Assembly: GCA_021442155.1 (NCBI GenBank)
Contig: CM038215.1
Span: 277,066,413-277,130,412 of the forward strand
DNA: 64,000 nucleotides
Direction of reading: 5' to 3'
Source of the DNA: Cymbidium sinense
Lineage: Eukaryota; Streptophyta; Magnoliopsida; Asparagales; Orchidaceae
In this document: piece after piece, positions 33,586 to 47,137 of the stretch
Numbering within the stretch: the stretch's first letter is position 1
Layout: every line of letters begins with the position of its first letter
Notes under the pieces: model-generated
What the model was told of the DNA's origin: nothing
The model's input: the letters and a program-made list of their open reading frames with translations, nothing else
Databases searched by the model: none
Made by a program: the position numbers and the translations under genes

Positions 33586-36078
33586 AAGAAATAAGATTTG
33601 ATGAGAATTCCATGTCAACGTCATGGAGGGAGATCTGCTAGGGGATCACATATGCATTGGACATGACATGTGAGAGGTCTATGTCGAGGGCATAAAGAAG
33701 AAAATCTATTGGATAAGGTTTGAATTTGATTTGATTATATGATTTGGAAAGAAGATCCATTGGGTTAAGAATCTATAATAATGGGGATTAAGATCAATCA
33801 CTTTAATTTTTTTTTTTATTTTAATTGATGTGGAGGCATATATGAGAGATATGGGCTCGAGTCCACTGGGATCGAGTATATGAACCTTCCACTAAGAAAG
33901 GTGTTGTGCTATCACTGGGATTGAGATTTGAGTTTGATTTTATAAATTTATTTGGGGATGTATTTATTGAGAATAAGAGTTTGGTTGGATTTCTTTGATT
34001 TAGACTCTACTGAGGGAGTTAGTTTAATTTTGCTGCACTAGGGGGGGGTGTTGGTTTTGAATTTGATTTGTTTGCTTCACTTATTTATATATGATTTAGG
34101 GCTCCATTAGGGAGAAGGGTGTGATTTAACTCCATTAGGGAAAATCAAATTAGGTTTTATTTAATCTGAGTTAATGTATGGACCCTATCGGTGTGCGATG
34201 GACCCACTAAAAAGGGGCTATATTAGCCTTGACCTACCTCAGGTTTTAAATCCAAAGGGATTGTCTAGGGTAGAGCTAGCCAACCTAAGGGTTTTCCTTT
34301 TGGTGTGCAACAGCTATGATAGGAAGAAGGCATAGCAAACTTACATCTTCCAAAGTGAGGAAAAATCACTAAGGTGACTGTTAGATGCACAATAAATCAA
34401 ACCTGACCTAAGGTGACTACTGAGTGAATGTCATTGGGGACTTATGTCAACTCAAAAGTAGTCAGAATTAATTTTATCTTAATTTCATGTGATTTGATAT
34501 GGTTTGTTTGGTTTAGTTTGATTTTGAATTGAGGGCATATCCGTTGGGGATGTGAGCTAGGTCAAATTTAATAGATTTAATTTATGGCCATGTCGGTGTA
34601 CGATGGACCCACTGAGAAGGGGCTATATTAGACTTATCATATCTCAGATTTACAAATCCAAAGGGATATTCTATTAGTCGTGGGGTAGAGCTAGCCAACC
34701 TAAGCGGTTGCCTCTCGATGTGCAATGGCTGTGCTAGGAGGAAGGCATAGCAGACTTACATCTTCTAAAGCAGGGAACAACGGCTAGGGTGACCTGTTGG
34801 TAGCACAACAAATTGAACTTGACTTAGAGGTGACTTCTAAGTGAATGCTGCTGGGGACTTATATTAACTCAAGAGTAGTCAAGTGATTCCAATAGGGAGT
34901 TTTGCTGACACTGATCTAAAGATAGGATGCCTGCTTGGGAAAAGGTATCGTTAGGGGTGTCCTCCAAATCTATAAGTAAATATATTTTTTTATATGTTTA
35001 TGTGCACCCTATTGGTGTGTGAAGCGCACACTGAGAAGGGGCTATGTAGGCCTTGACATATCTCAGATTTACTAGACCAAGGGAGAATCAGCACATCCAC
35101 AGGATGCATTCTCCAACCACAAGGGTGGTTACTAGGAAAGGAGAACTATCCAATCTAGTAGTAACCCGAGTAGTGTCTAAATGTGGTCAAAGGAAGTGAT
35201 CCAAATATAATTCCCATACAGGACGTGCTACAAGGGGCATTATCCTGAGCCCTAGAAAAGAAAGCCTATAGGTGTACAGTGGCCAACTCAAGGAGATAGC
35301 ATAGCAGACTTACATCTTCCATGAGTGGTGTATCCTAAGGTGCAAGAACAAACCAACCTAAGGTGTATCCATCAGCATTAGTGGGTGCCCATTATTGTAC
35401 AATGATAAAACTACAAAGAAAGCATGTTGGCTTACAACTTTCTGGGAACCGATCATCGATAATCTGTCATCAAGGGATAGATGCTATCGACCTAGAGACT
35501 ACTAAGCGAGAGCGATGAAGGACTAGACCCGACTTGAAGTAAGAGGGAAGGAGCCACTAGGGGACTTATCCTAAACCTCAAATATACTAGACACCCAAGC
35601 ACAAAGCCTAATCCAAGAAGAAAGCATAGCATACTCACATCCTCTTAAATGAAGCTAACATGAGGTAGTTTACCGACCATACATTAAAGCCTACCAAACT
35701 AACAAGGTGCTCATCAGTGTGCAGTGGCTAAGTAAGGAAGGAAAGCATAGAAAACTTACATCCTCTAATGTAAGAAGACCATTGGGGTGACACACTAGTA
35801 GGGTAGCATGTCAGCCCGGCCTAAAGCAGCTACCAAGTGAGTGTTGATGGGGGCATTATTTCAACTCAGAGTATCCCGAGATAAAAGATATGTATTTGTT
35901 TTATATGTTTATGTGTAGTTTGTGTTTGTGTTGTGTCGATGAAGGATAGGACACGCTCTGGTTGCTTAGACCTACCATAAACACATCATGGTAGATTTGC
36001 AAGCAAGAGTACTTTCGATAAGGAAGAGATTGAATTCAAAATGGGATTTTCATTGATGATAATTATTTTCAACCATGA
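33586..36078. repeat. ~400-bp repeat zone beside integrase (copy 2)
   Basis: The clearest version. Unit starts (CCTATCGGTGTGCGATGGAC, CATGTCGGTGTACGATGGAC and CCTATTGGTGTGTGAAG) lie at 34180, 34587 and 35006, so the period is 407-419 bp. The GAAGAAGGCATAGC...CTTACATCTTCC module occurs near 34325, 34735, 35290, 35415, 35615 and 35735. CATTGGGGACTTATG and similar words recur once per unit. Non-coding. Confidence 0.7.
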
Positions 36079-37160
36079 TTAATAATATTTCTTTAAGTAG
36101 AGCCCATTGATTGGAATCATTAGGTGCTCTCCCTTATGATTAATAAGCTGATAAGATCCTCCTTGGTAGGCCTTCTCTATGGCAAAAGGGCCTTCCCAAG
36201 TGGGTTCAAACTTGCCTCCCATCTTACGATGGGCAACAATCGATCTCCTTAGAACTAAAATAAGCTCTTTTACTTGAAAAGCTCTAGGATGGACTAACTT
36301 GTTGTGAGCTTGAATCATTTTAGCATTGTACAACTTGAGGTTTTGGCATGCTAACATGCATCTTTCCTCCAAACCTTCGAGCTCTTCTAACGGTAACTTG
36401 GCATTCTACTCTATTGTGATCTTACTACCCACACCTATCCTTAGTGATGGGAGTTGGACTTCTAATGGTAGAATAGCTTCAAACCCATACACTAAGGAGA
36501 AAGGAGTAGACTGAGTTGGAGTTCTATATGTGGTGCAGTAGGCCCACAAGGCTTCAACTAACTGCTCATGCCATTGTCTCTTATTGTTGTTGAGTGTCTT
36601 CTTTAGTGTTTGGATAAGAGTTTTATTGAATGCTTCTACTAAGCTATTTTCCCTCGGGTAGTTGATGGTAGAATATCTTTAATCTATGTTGTGTCTTCGA
36701 GAAAATTTGTTGATCTCGGTGTTGGTAAATGTAGTACCATTATCAGATATAATTCATTGAGGCACTCCGAACCTATATACGATATGGTTCTTAAAACACT
36801 AGAGCTCATGCTTAGTTGTGACCTCTCTGAGTAGAATCACCTTCAGCCATTTGGAAAAGTAGTCAGTAGCAGCTAAGATGAACCAATGACCCTTGGAAGA
36901 AGGAGGATCAATCAAACCCACTATGTTGGTACCCCAACACTTGAATGGCCATGAGGCCAATGTAGGATGTAGAATGTTAGGTGGTTGGTGTAGGACCACA
37001 TCGTGTATTTGACATTGGTGGCATCTCCCATATATCCATGTAATCTTTGATCATCGATGGCAGTAGTATCCTAGTCTCGAATTGGCTTTCATCTTGACAA
37101 GATTGGTTGGCTCTACATAATCGAGTGTACCTCATGATCTTATAGCTTCATGCTTGTCTA
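36079..37160 (-). pseudogene. Integrase, decayed (copy 2)
   Basis: The C-terminal domain (36079-36372) is open and ends at the natural stop after GLYLKKYY. It contains GGKFEPTWEGPFAIEKAYQGG. Upstream, IISDNGTTF (about 36740) keeps the second catalytic Asp, but the first is changed: FKCWGTNIVGLID (36799-36999) has Asn. The zinc-binding end near 37020-37080 is shortened by small deletions. One substituted catalytic residue plus frameshifts make it inactive. Confidence 0.85.
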
Positions 37161-37268
37161 AATAAATATAACCACATATGAAAGGACGCTGGTATAAGAC
37201 ATAATCCACAAGACCATAGGATAGTGCTCTACCATCGATGGGCTTGGGACTCTCAAGGTAGTTTGCCT

Positions 37269-37850
37269 TTATTTAAGTAATCCATGAATGGTTGCCTCTA
37301 ATCTAACTCCGTCCTTCTTGGCAATGGAAACCTCCCCTTCAAGAGAGTACTTTTTGATGAGTTCAATATCAATAAAAGATAAGACTTGTCTATTTTGGAC
37401 CTTTATTGATATGGACTCATCCTCCGAACATGCCAACCCATTGGCAAGCTTGGCTAAAGCATACGCTATGGCATTCTCTCCTTGAGGAATCTTATAAATG
37501 GTAACCTCTAGGATTTGGCCTAATAACTCCATGGTGTACTTATGGTAGTGATAGAGCTTGGGCTTTATAACCTTTTGGGATACAACAATTTGGTTGATAA
37601 CTAGCTCAGAATCCTCGAAGATGTTGATGTTCTGGATGCTTAGAGTAATAACTAACTCTAGATCGTAAATGAGCCCCATATTTGGCTTCATTGTTTCAAG
37701 GATTGAGATGATATGAGAATCTCATCACATCATGGTCCAGAGTTAAGAGAACTATTCTACCCCTACCTTTCCTGGAATAGTAGATTTTGGTTCTTCTCAT
37801 CTTTGAGAGGAAGCCACACTATCAAAGTACATCTCCTAATGGTGAATGCT
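37269..37850 (-). pseudogene. Archaeal-type RNase H, decayed (copy 2)
   Basis: A 140-codon open stretch (37269-37691) carries FEDSELVINQI (catalytic Asp), KPKLYHYHKYTMELLGQI and then IPQGENAIAYALAKLAN, where the usual final Asp (ADALAKLA) is Tyr. The N-terminal strand MYFDSVASSQR follows toward 37830 in another frame; the ELE/YEAL strand is damaged. The frame continues into a linker with KKYSLEGEVSIAKKDG toward integrase. Best-preserved second RNase H of the three copies. Confidence 0.85.
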
Positions 37851-38270
37851 AGTATCCCCTATGTTCATGATTTTTTCATCGGGGAGATCATTACTAAGTA
37901 GTCGAGAAGTGGTGTGCTAAGAAATATGCTAACGCTTCTCCTTTCACCACAAAGAGGGGTACAGAAGGTAATGTCAAATTGCGAGAGGATCATGGACTAT
38001 CATGTTAACTATCCAGATAGCATCGGCTATGTCATGAGATACTATAGTGGATTGATCCTAGAGATTAAGTTCACCTTATGAGGAAGCATGTAATGATGTG
38101 GCTTTTGGGATGCAAATATCAAAACTAGGCAATTCTTTTCAATGGGTGGATAATTAGCCTCAGGATTAGATGATGACGAGGTAGTAGTGCATTTTTCCCT
38201 TCATCATCAATGGCTTGGGCCAACAAAGAACTAAGGAGTCATCTAACATATAGTGTAAAGTATGAATGGC
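37851..38270 (-). pseudogene. RNase H and linker, decayed (copy 2)
   Basis: Aligned to copy 1 but broken by several small deletions around 38150-38260. The DDSL...LLA and LYYLS-type strands can be picked out only across frame changes. The linker near 37900-38000 matches copy 1. Confidence 0.6.
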
Positions 38271-39090
38271 TTATCTGGATAGATAGAACGTGGCCCCTAG
38301 GTAATGCTTGATGTCTTTGAAGGCATGCTCACACTTGTCATCCCACTTAAACTTGGCATCCTTTTTGACAAGTACTGAGAATGGCTGACATCTTCCTGAT
38401 ATGTTAGATATAAAGCATCTTAAATATGCCAACCACCCTTGGAATGATCTGAGTTGAGTTAAACTTTTAAGGGGTGGCATTTATAATCTGACATTGATCT
38501 TCTCTGGATCAATTTTGTTTCTGGTGTGACAAAACCCAAGGAATTTCTGCTACTCAATGCACACTTCAAGGGGTTCCTTTTGAGGTTAAATTGTCTTAAC
38601 TATTCAAAAACTACTCTCAAGTCAAAGAGATGGTATTCCTTTTCTCTACTTTTGATCATGAGATCATCGACATAGCACTCAACTTGATGATGAATGAGTT
38701 CGTCGAAGATTCAAGTCATAGCCCGTTGGTATGTAGCATCGGCATTTTTAAGGCTGAAAGGCATGACCTTATAGCAATAAAGTCCTATCAGGGTTCTAAA
38801 AGCAGTGTTTCTTTCATCTTCAGGGGCCATCTTTATTTGGTTATATCTAGATGAGCCATTCATGAAACAAAATATTGCATGAGATGAGGTAATGTCCACC
38901 ATTAGCTTCAAGATTGGTAGTGAAAATTCATCTTTTGGACATGCCTTATTTAAATCAAAAATCAATGTATATGTGAATCCATTCTTTTCTTAACTAGTGA
39001 TACTAACTGTAGGTATTTTTTTTTAAATGAAGCGATCGATCAATTTCTTGACTTCATAAATGACTTATTGTTCTATGTCTAATCGCATGC
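38271..39090 (-). pseudogene. Reverse transcriptase, decayed (copy 2)
   Basis: The palm is open at 38711-38965: LNKACPKDEFSLPILKLMVD, CFMNGSSRYNQIKMAPED and GLYCYKVMPFSLKNADATYQ. The active site YVDDLMIKS is intact at about 38650-38685 but follows a TGA. The thumb is open at 38271-38480 (LTQLRSFQGWLAYLRCF, KFKWDDKCEHAFKDIKHYL). Frameshifts separate these parts. Confidence 0.88.
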
Positions 39091-40250
39091 ATCTAGGACC
39101 TTACTTGATAGGGTTACTAGTAGGCTCTATTGCTAGTTTTTGGACTCCTACATCAGGAGCCAATCCATGCATCTCTTTATAACTCCATGCAAAATGCAGT
39201 CCTTAAACTCAGTCAACAGCCTAACTAAGTCATTGGTTTCAATTTCATTCAACAAAGAACTGATGTATGTCAGGTGTGGATCTTATTCAATTCCTAAGTT
39301 GATTTCCTTGAGCTCGTCGATGGTTGACTTGATCTCTCCTTCAAACTCTGGCGGTGCATCTTTGACTTCAAAATCATCTAGATCATCTGAAGTTTCTAAG
39401 CACAACTCCTCATATGAGTTAACGTGATTTGAAAAGAACCTATCACATTCCAAATGATTGGTGATGACTAAGCAGTAATCGTCAACATTGATTGAGCCCA
39501 CTGTACCGAATCCTAGTCCTGGTCTTGATTGAGAGCTTTTACATTTGTTCTTCATTATTCTTTTGAAGTAGTCTGACCTGTGCATTGACCAAGTATGTAG
39601 GATTAACCCTTTCTTTGCTAAATTATGAAGATAATGCAAGCACCAATCAAAAGGTAATTCTATTAAATCTTTATATGAATCATCCTCAAGTTCTACATCA
39701 ACTTTGACTTGAGGATGATGCTCATGAAAAGAACCTCGAGTCTTCACTTGTGGATGACTTAGGGGTTCTTAACTACCAAACCCTCTGTGAGGAAAGTGGG
39801 GTTAGATAAGGTTCTCAACCGATGCATAATTGTTTCACATATAGACTTGGATACACTTATGCTTTGCTTTGGAGCTCTTCATTTATCCGCTCAAGTGTCA
39901 CCTCCAAGGGAATCTACTGTGAGAAGAGCTTTGTGTGCTAACCATATAAGACTCATCCTATATGAACTAGATTCTAAGTCAATATGGATAGTGTCCTCGG
40001 TATATGGGACATATCTTCTATTGGGTGGCCAATAAAGGTTTTCCACCCTGGGACTACCTCTAACGCCTCTTCTTCTGGAGGTCGTCATCCTACCTATATG
40101 TTTGAATGGAGTAATTAATTATGGGTGGAATCTAATGTCATGCTCCACTTCCTCCACCAAGTATATTTCCCCTCCCTTTTATTCTCTTTTTCATTTTCTT
40201 TTTACTTTTCTTTTATTTTTCTCTTCCTTTTTCTTTCATTTTTTAACTTT
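39091..40250 (-). pseudogene. Protease-to-RT linker region (copy 2)
   Basis: The open stretch 39283-39747 (154 codons) is the longest open frame in the window: VELEDDSYKDLIELPFDW, GLGFGTVGSINVDDY, LETSDDLDDFEVKDAPPEF, and then ELKEINLG leading toward reverse transcriptase. It is acidic, without a known fold. Further upstream (39760-40160) frames are short. The purine-rich tract ends the region at about 40165-40240. Confidence 0.7.
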
Positions 40251-40600
40251 GGCCAAGTTTGCAATAATAGGTTTGTTGATTTTGAGGGAGGTAGTAAGCC
40301 GCATCCTCATATATGCTAACCTCATGAACTGTAAATGGCTTAAGATCTCCTTTGACAGAGAAGACGATCCCACCTCTCACGAACTTCATACATTAAAGTA
40401 AAGAGGATGGAACTATGTTGTCCTCATGTATCCATGGTATCGCAAGCAAAGTGTTCAAAGATGTATCCTAGTCTATAATATGAAACTTGGCTTTGGTCTT
40501 CCAATCATCTATCTCCAAGGGCAACATTATGGAGCCTAAGGCCTGTTGACCTTACTTTTGGAGTTTGATTCAATCTTCCCATCTTAGACTTAGGAGTCTT
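40251..40600 (-). pseudogene. Protease C-terminal part (copy 2)
   Basis: Best version of the motif order QQALGSIMLPLEIDDWKTKA, then KFHIIDL-like sequence and a damaged GRPW region (40425-40575). It is joined to the LTR-like block at the same point as in copies 1 and 3, so that junction is ancestral to the three copies. The catalytic half is not present anywhere in copy 2. Confidence 0.78.
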
Positions 40601-43600
40601 CTAGACACTAAGTCTTCCTACCATAAGACACTTCTAACAATTAGGTAAACAATTAACCTAAGCTTAAAGACTTAGAAGGGTTAACCATAGGATTAGGTTA
40701 TGCCTTGTGGGATTAGGATAATTCATCCTACAACCCAAATCCAATACATGTTCACCTTCTAAAACCAAACCTCAAGTTCAATTCAAACATTAAATTCAAA
40801 TCCAAATTCAAACCCAAATTCCAAAACCAAATGATTGAAGCCCATGATCAAATCCAAACTTGAAACCCTTCTAAGCCATATGACCTATCCCATGGATTTA
40901 GCCAAATCTTAATCCAAATCAATCCAAAATCAATTGATTTTCTCATAATCAATTTATATCTTCAATCATCTTCTAAATATAAATCAAATCTACATTCAAA
41001 TGGCTAAACTAAATCAAATTAAATGAAACCCTTCCTAAGCCATATGACCTATCCCATGGACTTAGCCAAATCTTAAACCAAATCAAGTCAAACTCTATTG
41101 AATTTCTTAGAAATCAATCAGATTTTCAATCCTCTTCATAAATTTAAATGAAATATACATTTAAATCATCAAAACTAAATCAAACCAAATCAAAATTCAA
41201 ACCTAAGCCACATGACCCAACTCCATGGACTTAAATTTCTTCATTTAAAACCCAAATTCAATAGATTTTCTCATGAATCAATCATACCTACAATCATATT
41301 CACAAATATAAATGAAATCTAGAATCATCAAGCCAAGCCAAAATCAACCCATGTCAAACCCAACTTAACTTATTTGGACTTGAAATATTCAAATGAACCA
41401 AAACCAATTTGAACCCAAGCCAATTGCAATTGAATTTATATATCAATCCCAAGTCCATATATAAACTCAACTAAATCAAACTCAACCCAAAATCAAGCCA
41501 CCTAAACCCAATTGGTCCACTTGACCCAAAGTGGCTAAGTTAACCTATTTGAGCCAAGTTCTAATCCTACCCAAATTGGATTGAACCAAGCACTTCAAAA
41601 CCTCATCATGATTGTTGATCACTAGGTTGATCAATTGCAAATTCAACAAAGTGAACTTGGTCATTTGACCAAGTTAACCCTTAACCCATGTGAACCCAAA
41701 CTAGCTAAATTGCAACCTAAGCTAAATCCATTGAAACAAATGATTCATACCAAATCAAAATCAATATTTGAATATGACTTGACCTTCAATTGAGTCAAAT
41801 CAAACCCAATTTTCCCTCTTGACCCAAAAAGAAAATTGATCTAAAAATCAAATTGGTCAAATCAAAATTGATTGTTGAACTTGACCAAAGCCATTTGGAC
41901 AATTGAACCCAATTGACCTACTTAGCCTAAATTGACCTAAAGGTTTAAGTTGGCCTAAATCAAAATCAAATCTAAATTAATTGATACCAAAGCCTATAAT
42001 CATCTTCAATTGGTCAACTAAACCCAAACCAACACCCAACCCAAGCCAATTTGGCCAATTTGGTCAAATTGGTCAACTTAATCCATTTGACCCAAATGAA
42101 TTCAAATGAGCCAAAATCAAATCTTCAAACTAAACCAAACCAACTGAACCAAAACACCCCAAATGATCATATGAACTTTACAACCCTTGTTTGACCAATT
42201 TGACAAATTGGTCAACTTAACCAACCCAATTTGACCTAAATGAGTCAAATTGAGCCAAACCTAACCAAATCAACTCCAATTGACTTGAAATTTAGGCTAA
42301 CCCACTTTTAGCTCATTTTCAATTTGCCTAAATCAAATCTAATGCCAAATGATCATGCTATCCTTAGGTCAAGGGCATCACATGAGATAAATCACCCATG
42401 TAAGTGGTCATTCCTATTCCTTGGCCACTTGGCACTCTCCTAATGGTCCACCTAGGCACCTAGGACACTACCCAACCTGCCTGGTGGTTGACCATGACCC
42501 ATGGGAGGTGAAATCACCTCACCCTCCCTATTGGAGCATGTGAAACCCATAGGACACCCATGATTCCTCTTTAGCAACAACCTCCACACCTTCAACCAAC
42601 CAAGCAACTCACCTCCTCCTTGCCACCCACAACTCCTTAGATGGCGATGACCATAGAAGCCAAACCCTATCCCCACCATCCAATCAAGATGAAGGTATAC
42701 CCCCTCATTTCCACTCAAACACAAAAAAAAAAATCATTCCTCATAGCCCTAACTACCCAAGATGAGCTACTAGAGCCATTCCCTAAGCTCCTAAGCTCGT
42801 TCCTCAATCAAAAAATGCCATTTCTGTTTGTCCTGAAATAAGAAACTCCCATTTCTCCATCAAACTCAAATTAACTTGCACGCGCCTTTCCTATGCCTCA
42901 TCGAGCAAGAAAGAATCATCTCCCAAGCTTCCACCAACTTGATCAAAGTCGACTTCCAAATCATCGATTCATGGTCTGAACATCAAGGAATTGATCCAAT
43001 TGGCTCAATAGGCTTTTCTCCACTAGATGAAGCTTCCTTAATCAATTGAGCCACCAATCTTGAGCTCTGGTGAGGTATGCTTCCAAAAATGATCCTTAGG
43101 AAAAAATGGGTTCGAGATTTTTGAAGAAAACTTACATCTCGTGTGATCTAGATCATTGGATCCCCTCTGATCGATGTCATGAAGGTGTGGGATCCTTTTA
43201 GAGTTGATCCAAGCTCAGGGAAGCTTAGATCAAGTGAGCAAAGGCAAACGTACTCCATCCTCCCTCACTTGCATGACGTTAGATCACACACCATCCATTT
43301 TACATGATCGAAATGAACAGTCATGATTAGATCTGCTAGATCGATCTAATTTAATTTGTATGGGATTAATTATCATCCCATCTTGATCAAATGAAGACAA
43401 GAAAGCACATCCATCGCCACCACGTTAAGTCGATAAGTTTTAAGTAGCCAATCATATCATGTGGAAAGCGTTGCATAGTGCACCATGTGGCACCAACAGA
43501 TTTTAATTAGGCTTAATTAATCATTTTAATAAAAACTTCTAAAAATCATAAAAATAATAGAAATAATGAAAATGCAAATAAATACTCATTTTAAAGGTAT

Positions 43601-46600
43601 TTCAAAGGAGAATTAATTAAAAATAATCTTAACTAATTTTGAACAATAATTAAGGTTTAATTATAAATTATTATTTAATTACTCCTTAATTACTTGAGCA
43701 ATTAATCTTAAATTTTGTGATCTAATTTAATGGGATGACCTCTACCTCCCATGATTTTCATAGGATTTATTGCTCACTTAATTAGGAAAATTGACTAATT
43801 AAACCTTAACTACTTTTAAGTTAATTAATGAATTAATCCATGAACAAGTAATTGGTTAATTAAGTTTATTAATTATTGTTCAATAGTATGTGAACTAAGG
43901 AATGGGGTTGGGACCCCATTCCCTAAGTTCATTTCACCCTTTTTTTTTAAATGAAATCAATTATAATTTAACTAATTAATTAAATCACTTAATCAAGTTG
44001 AAAACATATTCACATTAGATCTTAATTAATTAAATAATGGGGTAGATCTTTAGGTGTTTAATAACCTAAAGAAGTTGAATGGAATTATGGTTAGTCCACC
44101 TGTGTGAGAAAACCATAAGAGTAATTAATTATGTCCCTTAATTTAATTAACTATTAGTCATGAGTCAATTGCATTAAGCCCATTTTATTTCCTATGATCA
44201 TGCAAGTTTATTTTCCATGCAGATCATGTTGGCTCATAATTATTTAGTTAATTACTTTAAGGTGACATAGGCAAGAGTAATTAATTCATCTAATTATGGG
44301 TTCAACTTAATTATGTTACCTTAAGTTAAATCAAATCACTAGTGTGGGAATGGGTTTAAAATAACAAGTGATGATTTCTCTTCTCCTCTGTAAATCAAAT
44401 CAAATCCAAAACTTATTTAATAAAGAAGATTTTGGTTTGCTTTAAATAATCTTATTTGATTTGATTGTCTTTAAGAACTAGTTTGGTTGAATGAATAACA
44501 TGCTTATATTTGATTGTCCTCTTTCCAATCATGTTAAATTTGGTATGTCATTTGAATTCATGCATCCATCTTTTCAAAATCAAGTAAAATGGATTTCATT
44601 TATGTAAGCTTGCATGCATTGATTTAATTTAATATATGCATGGCTATTATCACCATTAAATCCAATTATATTTTTCCAAAGCTTATAAATGAATAATAAT
44701 ATGTGTTATGATGCTAGTTTTAAATACATAAAAAATTCTTGTGCTTATAACTTAGTGTATGAATGTTGAGTTCTCTTTCTTCTATTCATGTGTTGATTTA
44801 TATAAGATTGAATGGTAATGGGCATATAGTCTGGACATCTTGGAACATGAGGCTTTAGGTAGCCCCAAGGAGGTTATTTGATTACCTCACTTCCCTAGTT
44901 TAATAATGACACGTACCCATTTGATTTCATTCTTATGTATTTCAACATTAGAATTTGGATAGAGCTTTAATTCATTCATATAAATGATTCAATCTTTCCA
45001 TGGCTTTCTTTCCCTCATTTATGTATACATCCATATGTGTCCAAGAAAAGCAAGTATATAGTCGGACATCCCGGGAATATGAGGCTTTAGTTAGCCCCAA
45101 GGAGGTCATTTGATTACCTCACTTCGTTTAACAATGACACGTACTTGCCTATATCTTTGTACATGTATATGTATATGTGATTAGTGAATGAAAATCCCAT
45201 TTTACATTAAAATTGCATGCATTCATAATTGACTAAGTGGTTGAATTAATTAGCCATATGATTTGGAACTTACTTTCTATGTTCATGTATAAAATTTACA
45301 TATGTTTGAATGCAAATGTGTATATGACATCCAGAATATGAGGCTTTAGCTAGCTCCAAGGAGGTCATTTGATTACCTCACTTCCTTTTAATAATACATA
45401 TGCCTATTTAATCATTCTATGTCTTTTTTGTATAAGAATTTGGATAAAGTTTTAAATTAATATGTTTAAATAATTCAATCAAATAAAATATAAATTCTAA
45501 AATACACATACATTCATTAAGTGTGCTAAAATATGTTGCATGTATATATACACTTAGGATTAAATCATATGCATGTTACATGTGATGGAAAGAATGATTT
45601 AATATACATATGGTAGTAATTGTTAAATTAATCTTAAGATGCCTTTCATTTTGAATAGGATTATTTAAAGTGGACCTAAACTTAGGATTAATTAAATTAT
45701 TTAATAAGCCATTCACCAAAAGAACTAACAAATTAATATACTTTAGAAAGTGACTTTGAAAAGAGGGCAACTCTTTCTTCTCTCTTTATAACACTTAGTT
45801 AAGTGTAATCAAATGAAAAAAAAGAAGAAATTAAAATTCTCAAATCAATTAAACTACTTCAAATCAACATTCCATGTTAAATTGAATCCTTCTACACTTA
45901 GAAAATACAACACTAATGCTTAACAAGACTTACCACACAAGCCTTATACATTAGAATTAAGTCACCACTAACTCTAAGTTAGATTGTATGATGTGATATA
46001 TATTATTTATGACATATTATTAGATTGGATGTTAGGGTGTATGCTTTAGACTAGATGATAGCCAATATTAGCCTAATCATATTTCTAGGATTATGCTTAA
46101 GGGATGCTTAAAAATAATTTTGAATGCTCTTTTGCGTTTCTTAAATTCTAAGCATAATCTAAGTTAGGACAAGTGTTTAGTTACCCATGTGTAGTGTTTA
46201 AATTATAAATACAATTGCTTGATTAAATGTATATTTAGCTAACCTCTATTTTGTAGTGTAGTTAGATTTAATATTCCATAGAAAATGTAATTTTGCAATA
46301 GAATTAGGATTAGTGCTATAATGGGATGAGTAAATAGAAGGTTTTTTGTCTGGGTGCTTATGCCTTTGAAGTAAGCACCATCCAAATAAGAACCAAATCA
46401 AAATGGAGATATGAAGAAAGAAGACATAGCATTTAATATTATAATTATTCTTTCATATTCAGGTTGTATAAGGGTAGATACCAATCTTTTCTATTTTTGT
46501 GAGGATACCGCACCGATTTTATTTTATGATAGTTTATATAATTGTTTGATGTTATGTTCACATTGTGCATTAAGATGACATGCTTTTCATAGCTTCTTAA

Positions 46601-47110
46601 ATGATTGATGTTTTAATGTGTGCTTGGATATGATTAGGCTCTTAGGATAAAAATAACTTTTCTACCCAACTAATCACTCATAACTAAATTTTAAACAACT
46701 CATAACCTCATCATAAAGCCTAAGTCATAAATAAGATAATTAAAAGATTTAGCAACCCCTTCTACATATGGTTGTATGTTTCACATCATGCATGCATATT
46801 CTTTCTCTTGAACATGAAGGATCTCCATCCTGGATAAAGGAATGCTTGACTGAGGGCATCCATCATGGTGGACTACACCTTCTTCTATGATTTGACATAA
46901 CCTATTTCATCATGCATTTAGGCATAAGATATTCTAAATCCTCTATCAAAATGATGTGTCTAAATTGAAATAAAATTTGAAAAGATTTTGCATCTATAGA
47001 TTAAATTATATGCTTATACCACTCAAGCTCTAGTCTCTTAGGGAGTTTGTTTAGGACTTTAGTCTCTTTCTAATTAAATAACTATCTTAACTATCTTGGT
47101 TTTAAAATCA
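40601..47110 (+). mobile_element. Long LTR-like non-coding block (copy 2)
   Basis: Collinear with 12601-19300, at roughly 88-90 percent identity by eye in the part checked (44770-45190 against 16850-17280), with many short indels. It has the same succession: TTGACC/CAAATT-biased stretch (40740-42330), conserved middle (42360-43400), TTAATTAA-rich part (43500-44300), ~250-bp repeats (44820-45430) and 3' part. Open frames at 42452-42841 and 45576-45770 are not conserved as protein. Confidence 0.5.
44820..45430 (+). repeat. ~250-bp tandem repeat in LTR-like block (copy 2)
   Basis: The GAGGCTTTAGTTAGCCCC mark occurs near 44850, 45080 and 45340, each followed by AAGGAGGTCATTTGATTACC. It is the same three-unit arrangement as copy 1. 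Confidence 0.75.
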
Positions 47111-47124
47111 TAGGTGGAATTAGC

Positions 47125-47137
47125 TGGCAGCCACTCC
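47125..47137 (+). other. Primer-binding-site-like motif (copy 2)
   Basis: TGGCAGCCACTCC, at the position corresponding to 19308, preceded in both copies by TTTTAAAATCATAGG and TTAGC. It differs from copy 1 by a two-base exchange. Confidence 0.35.
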
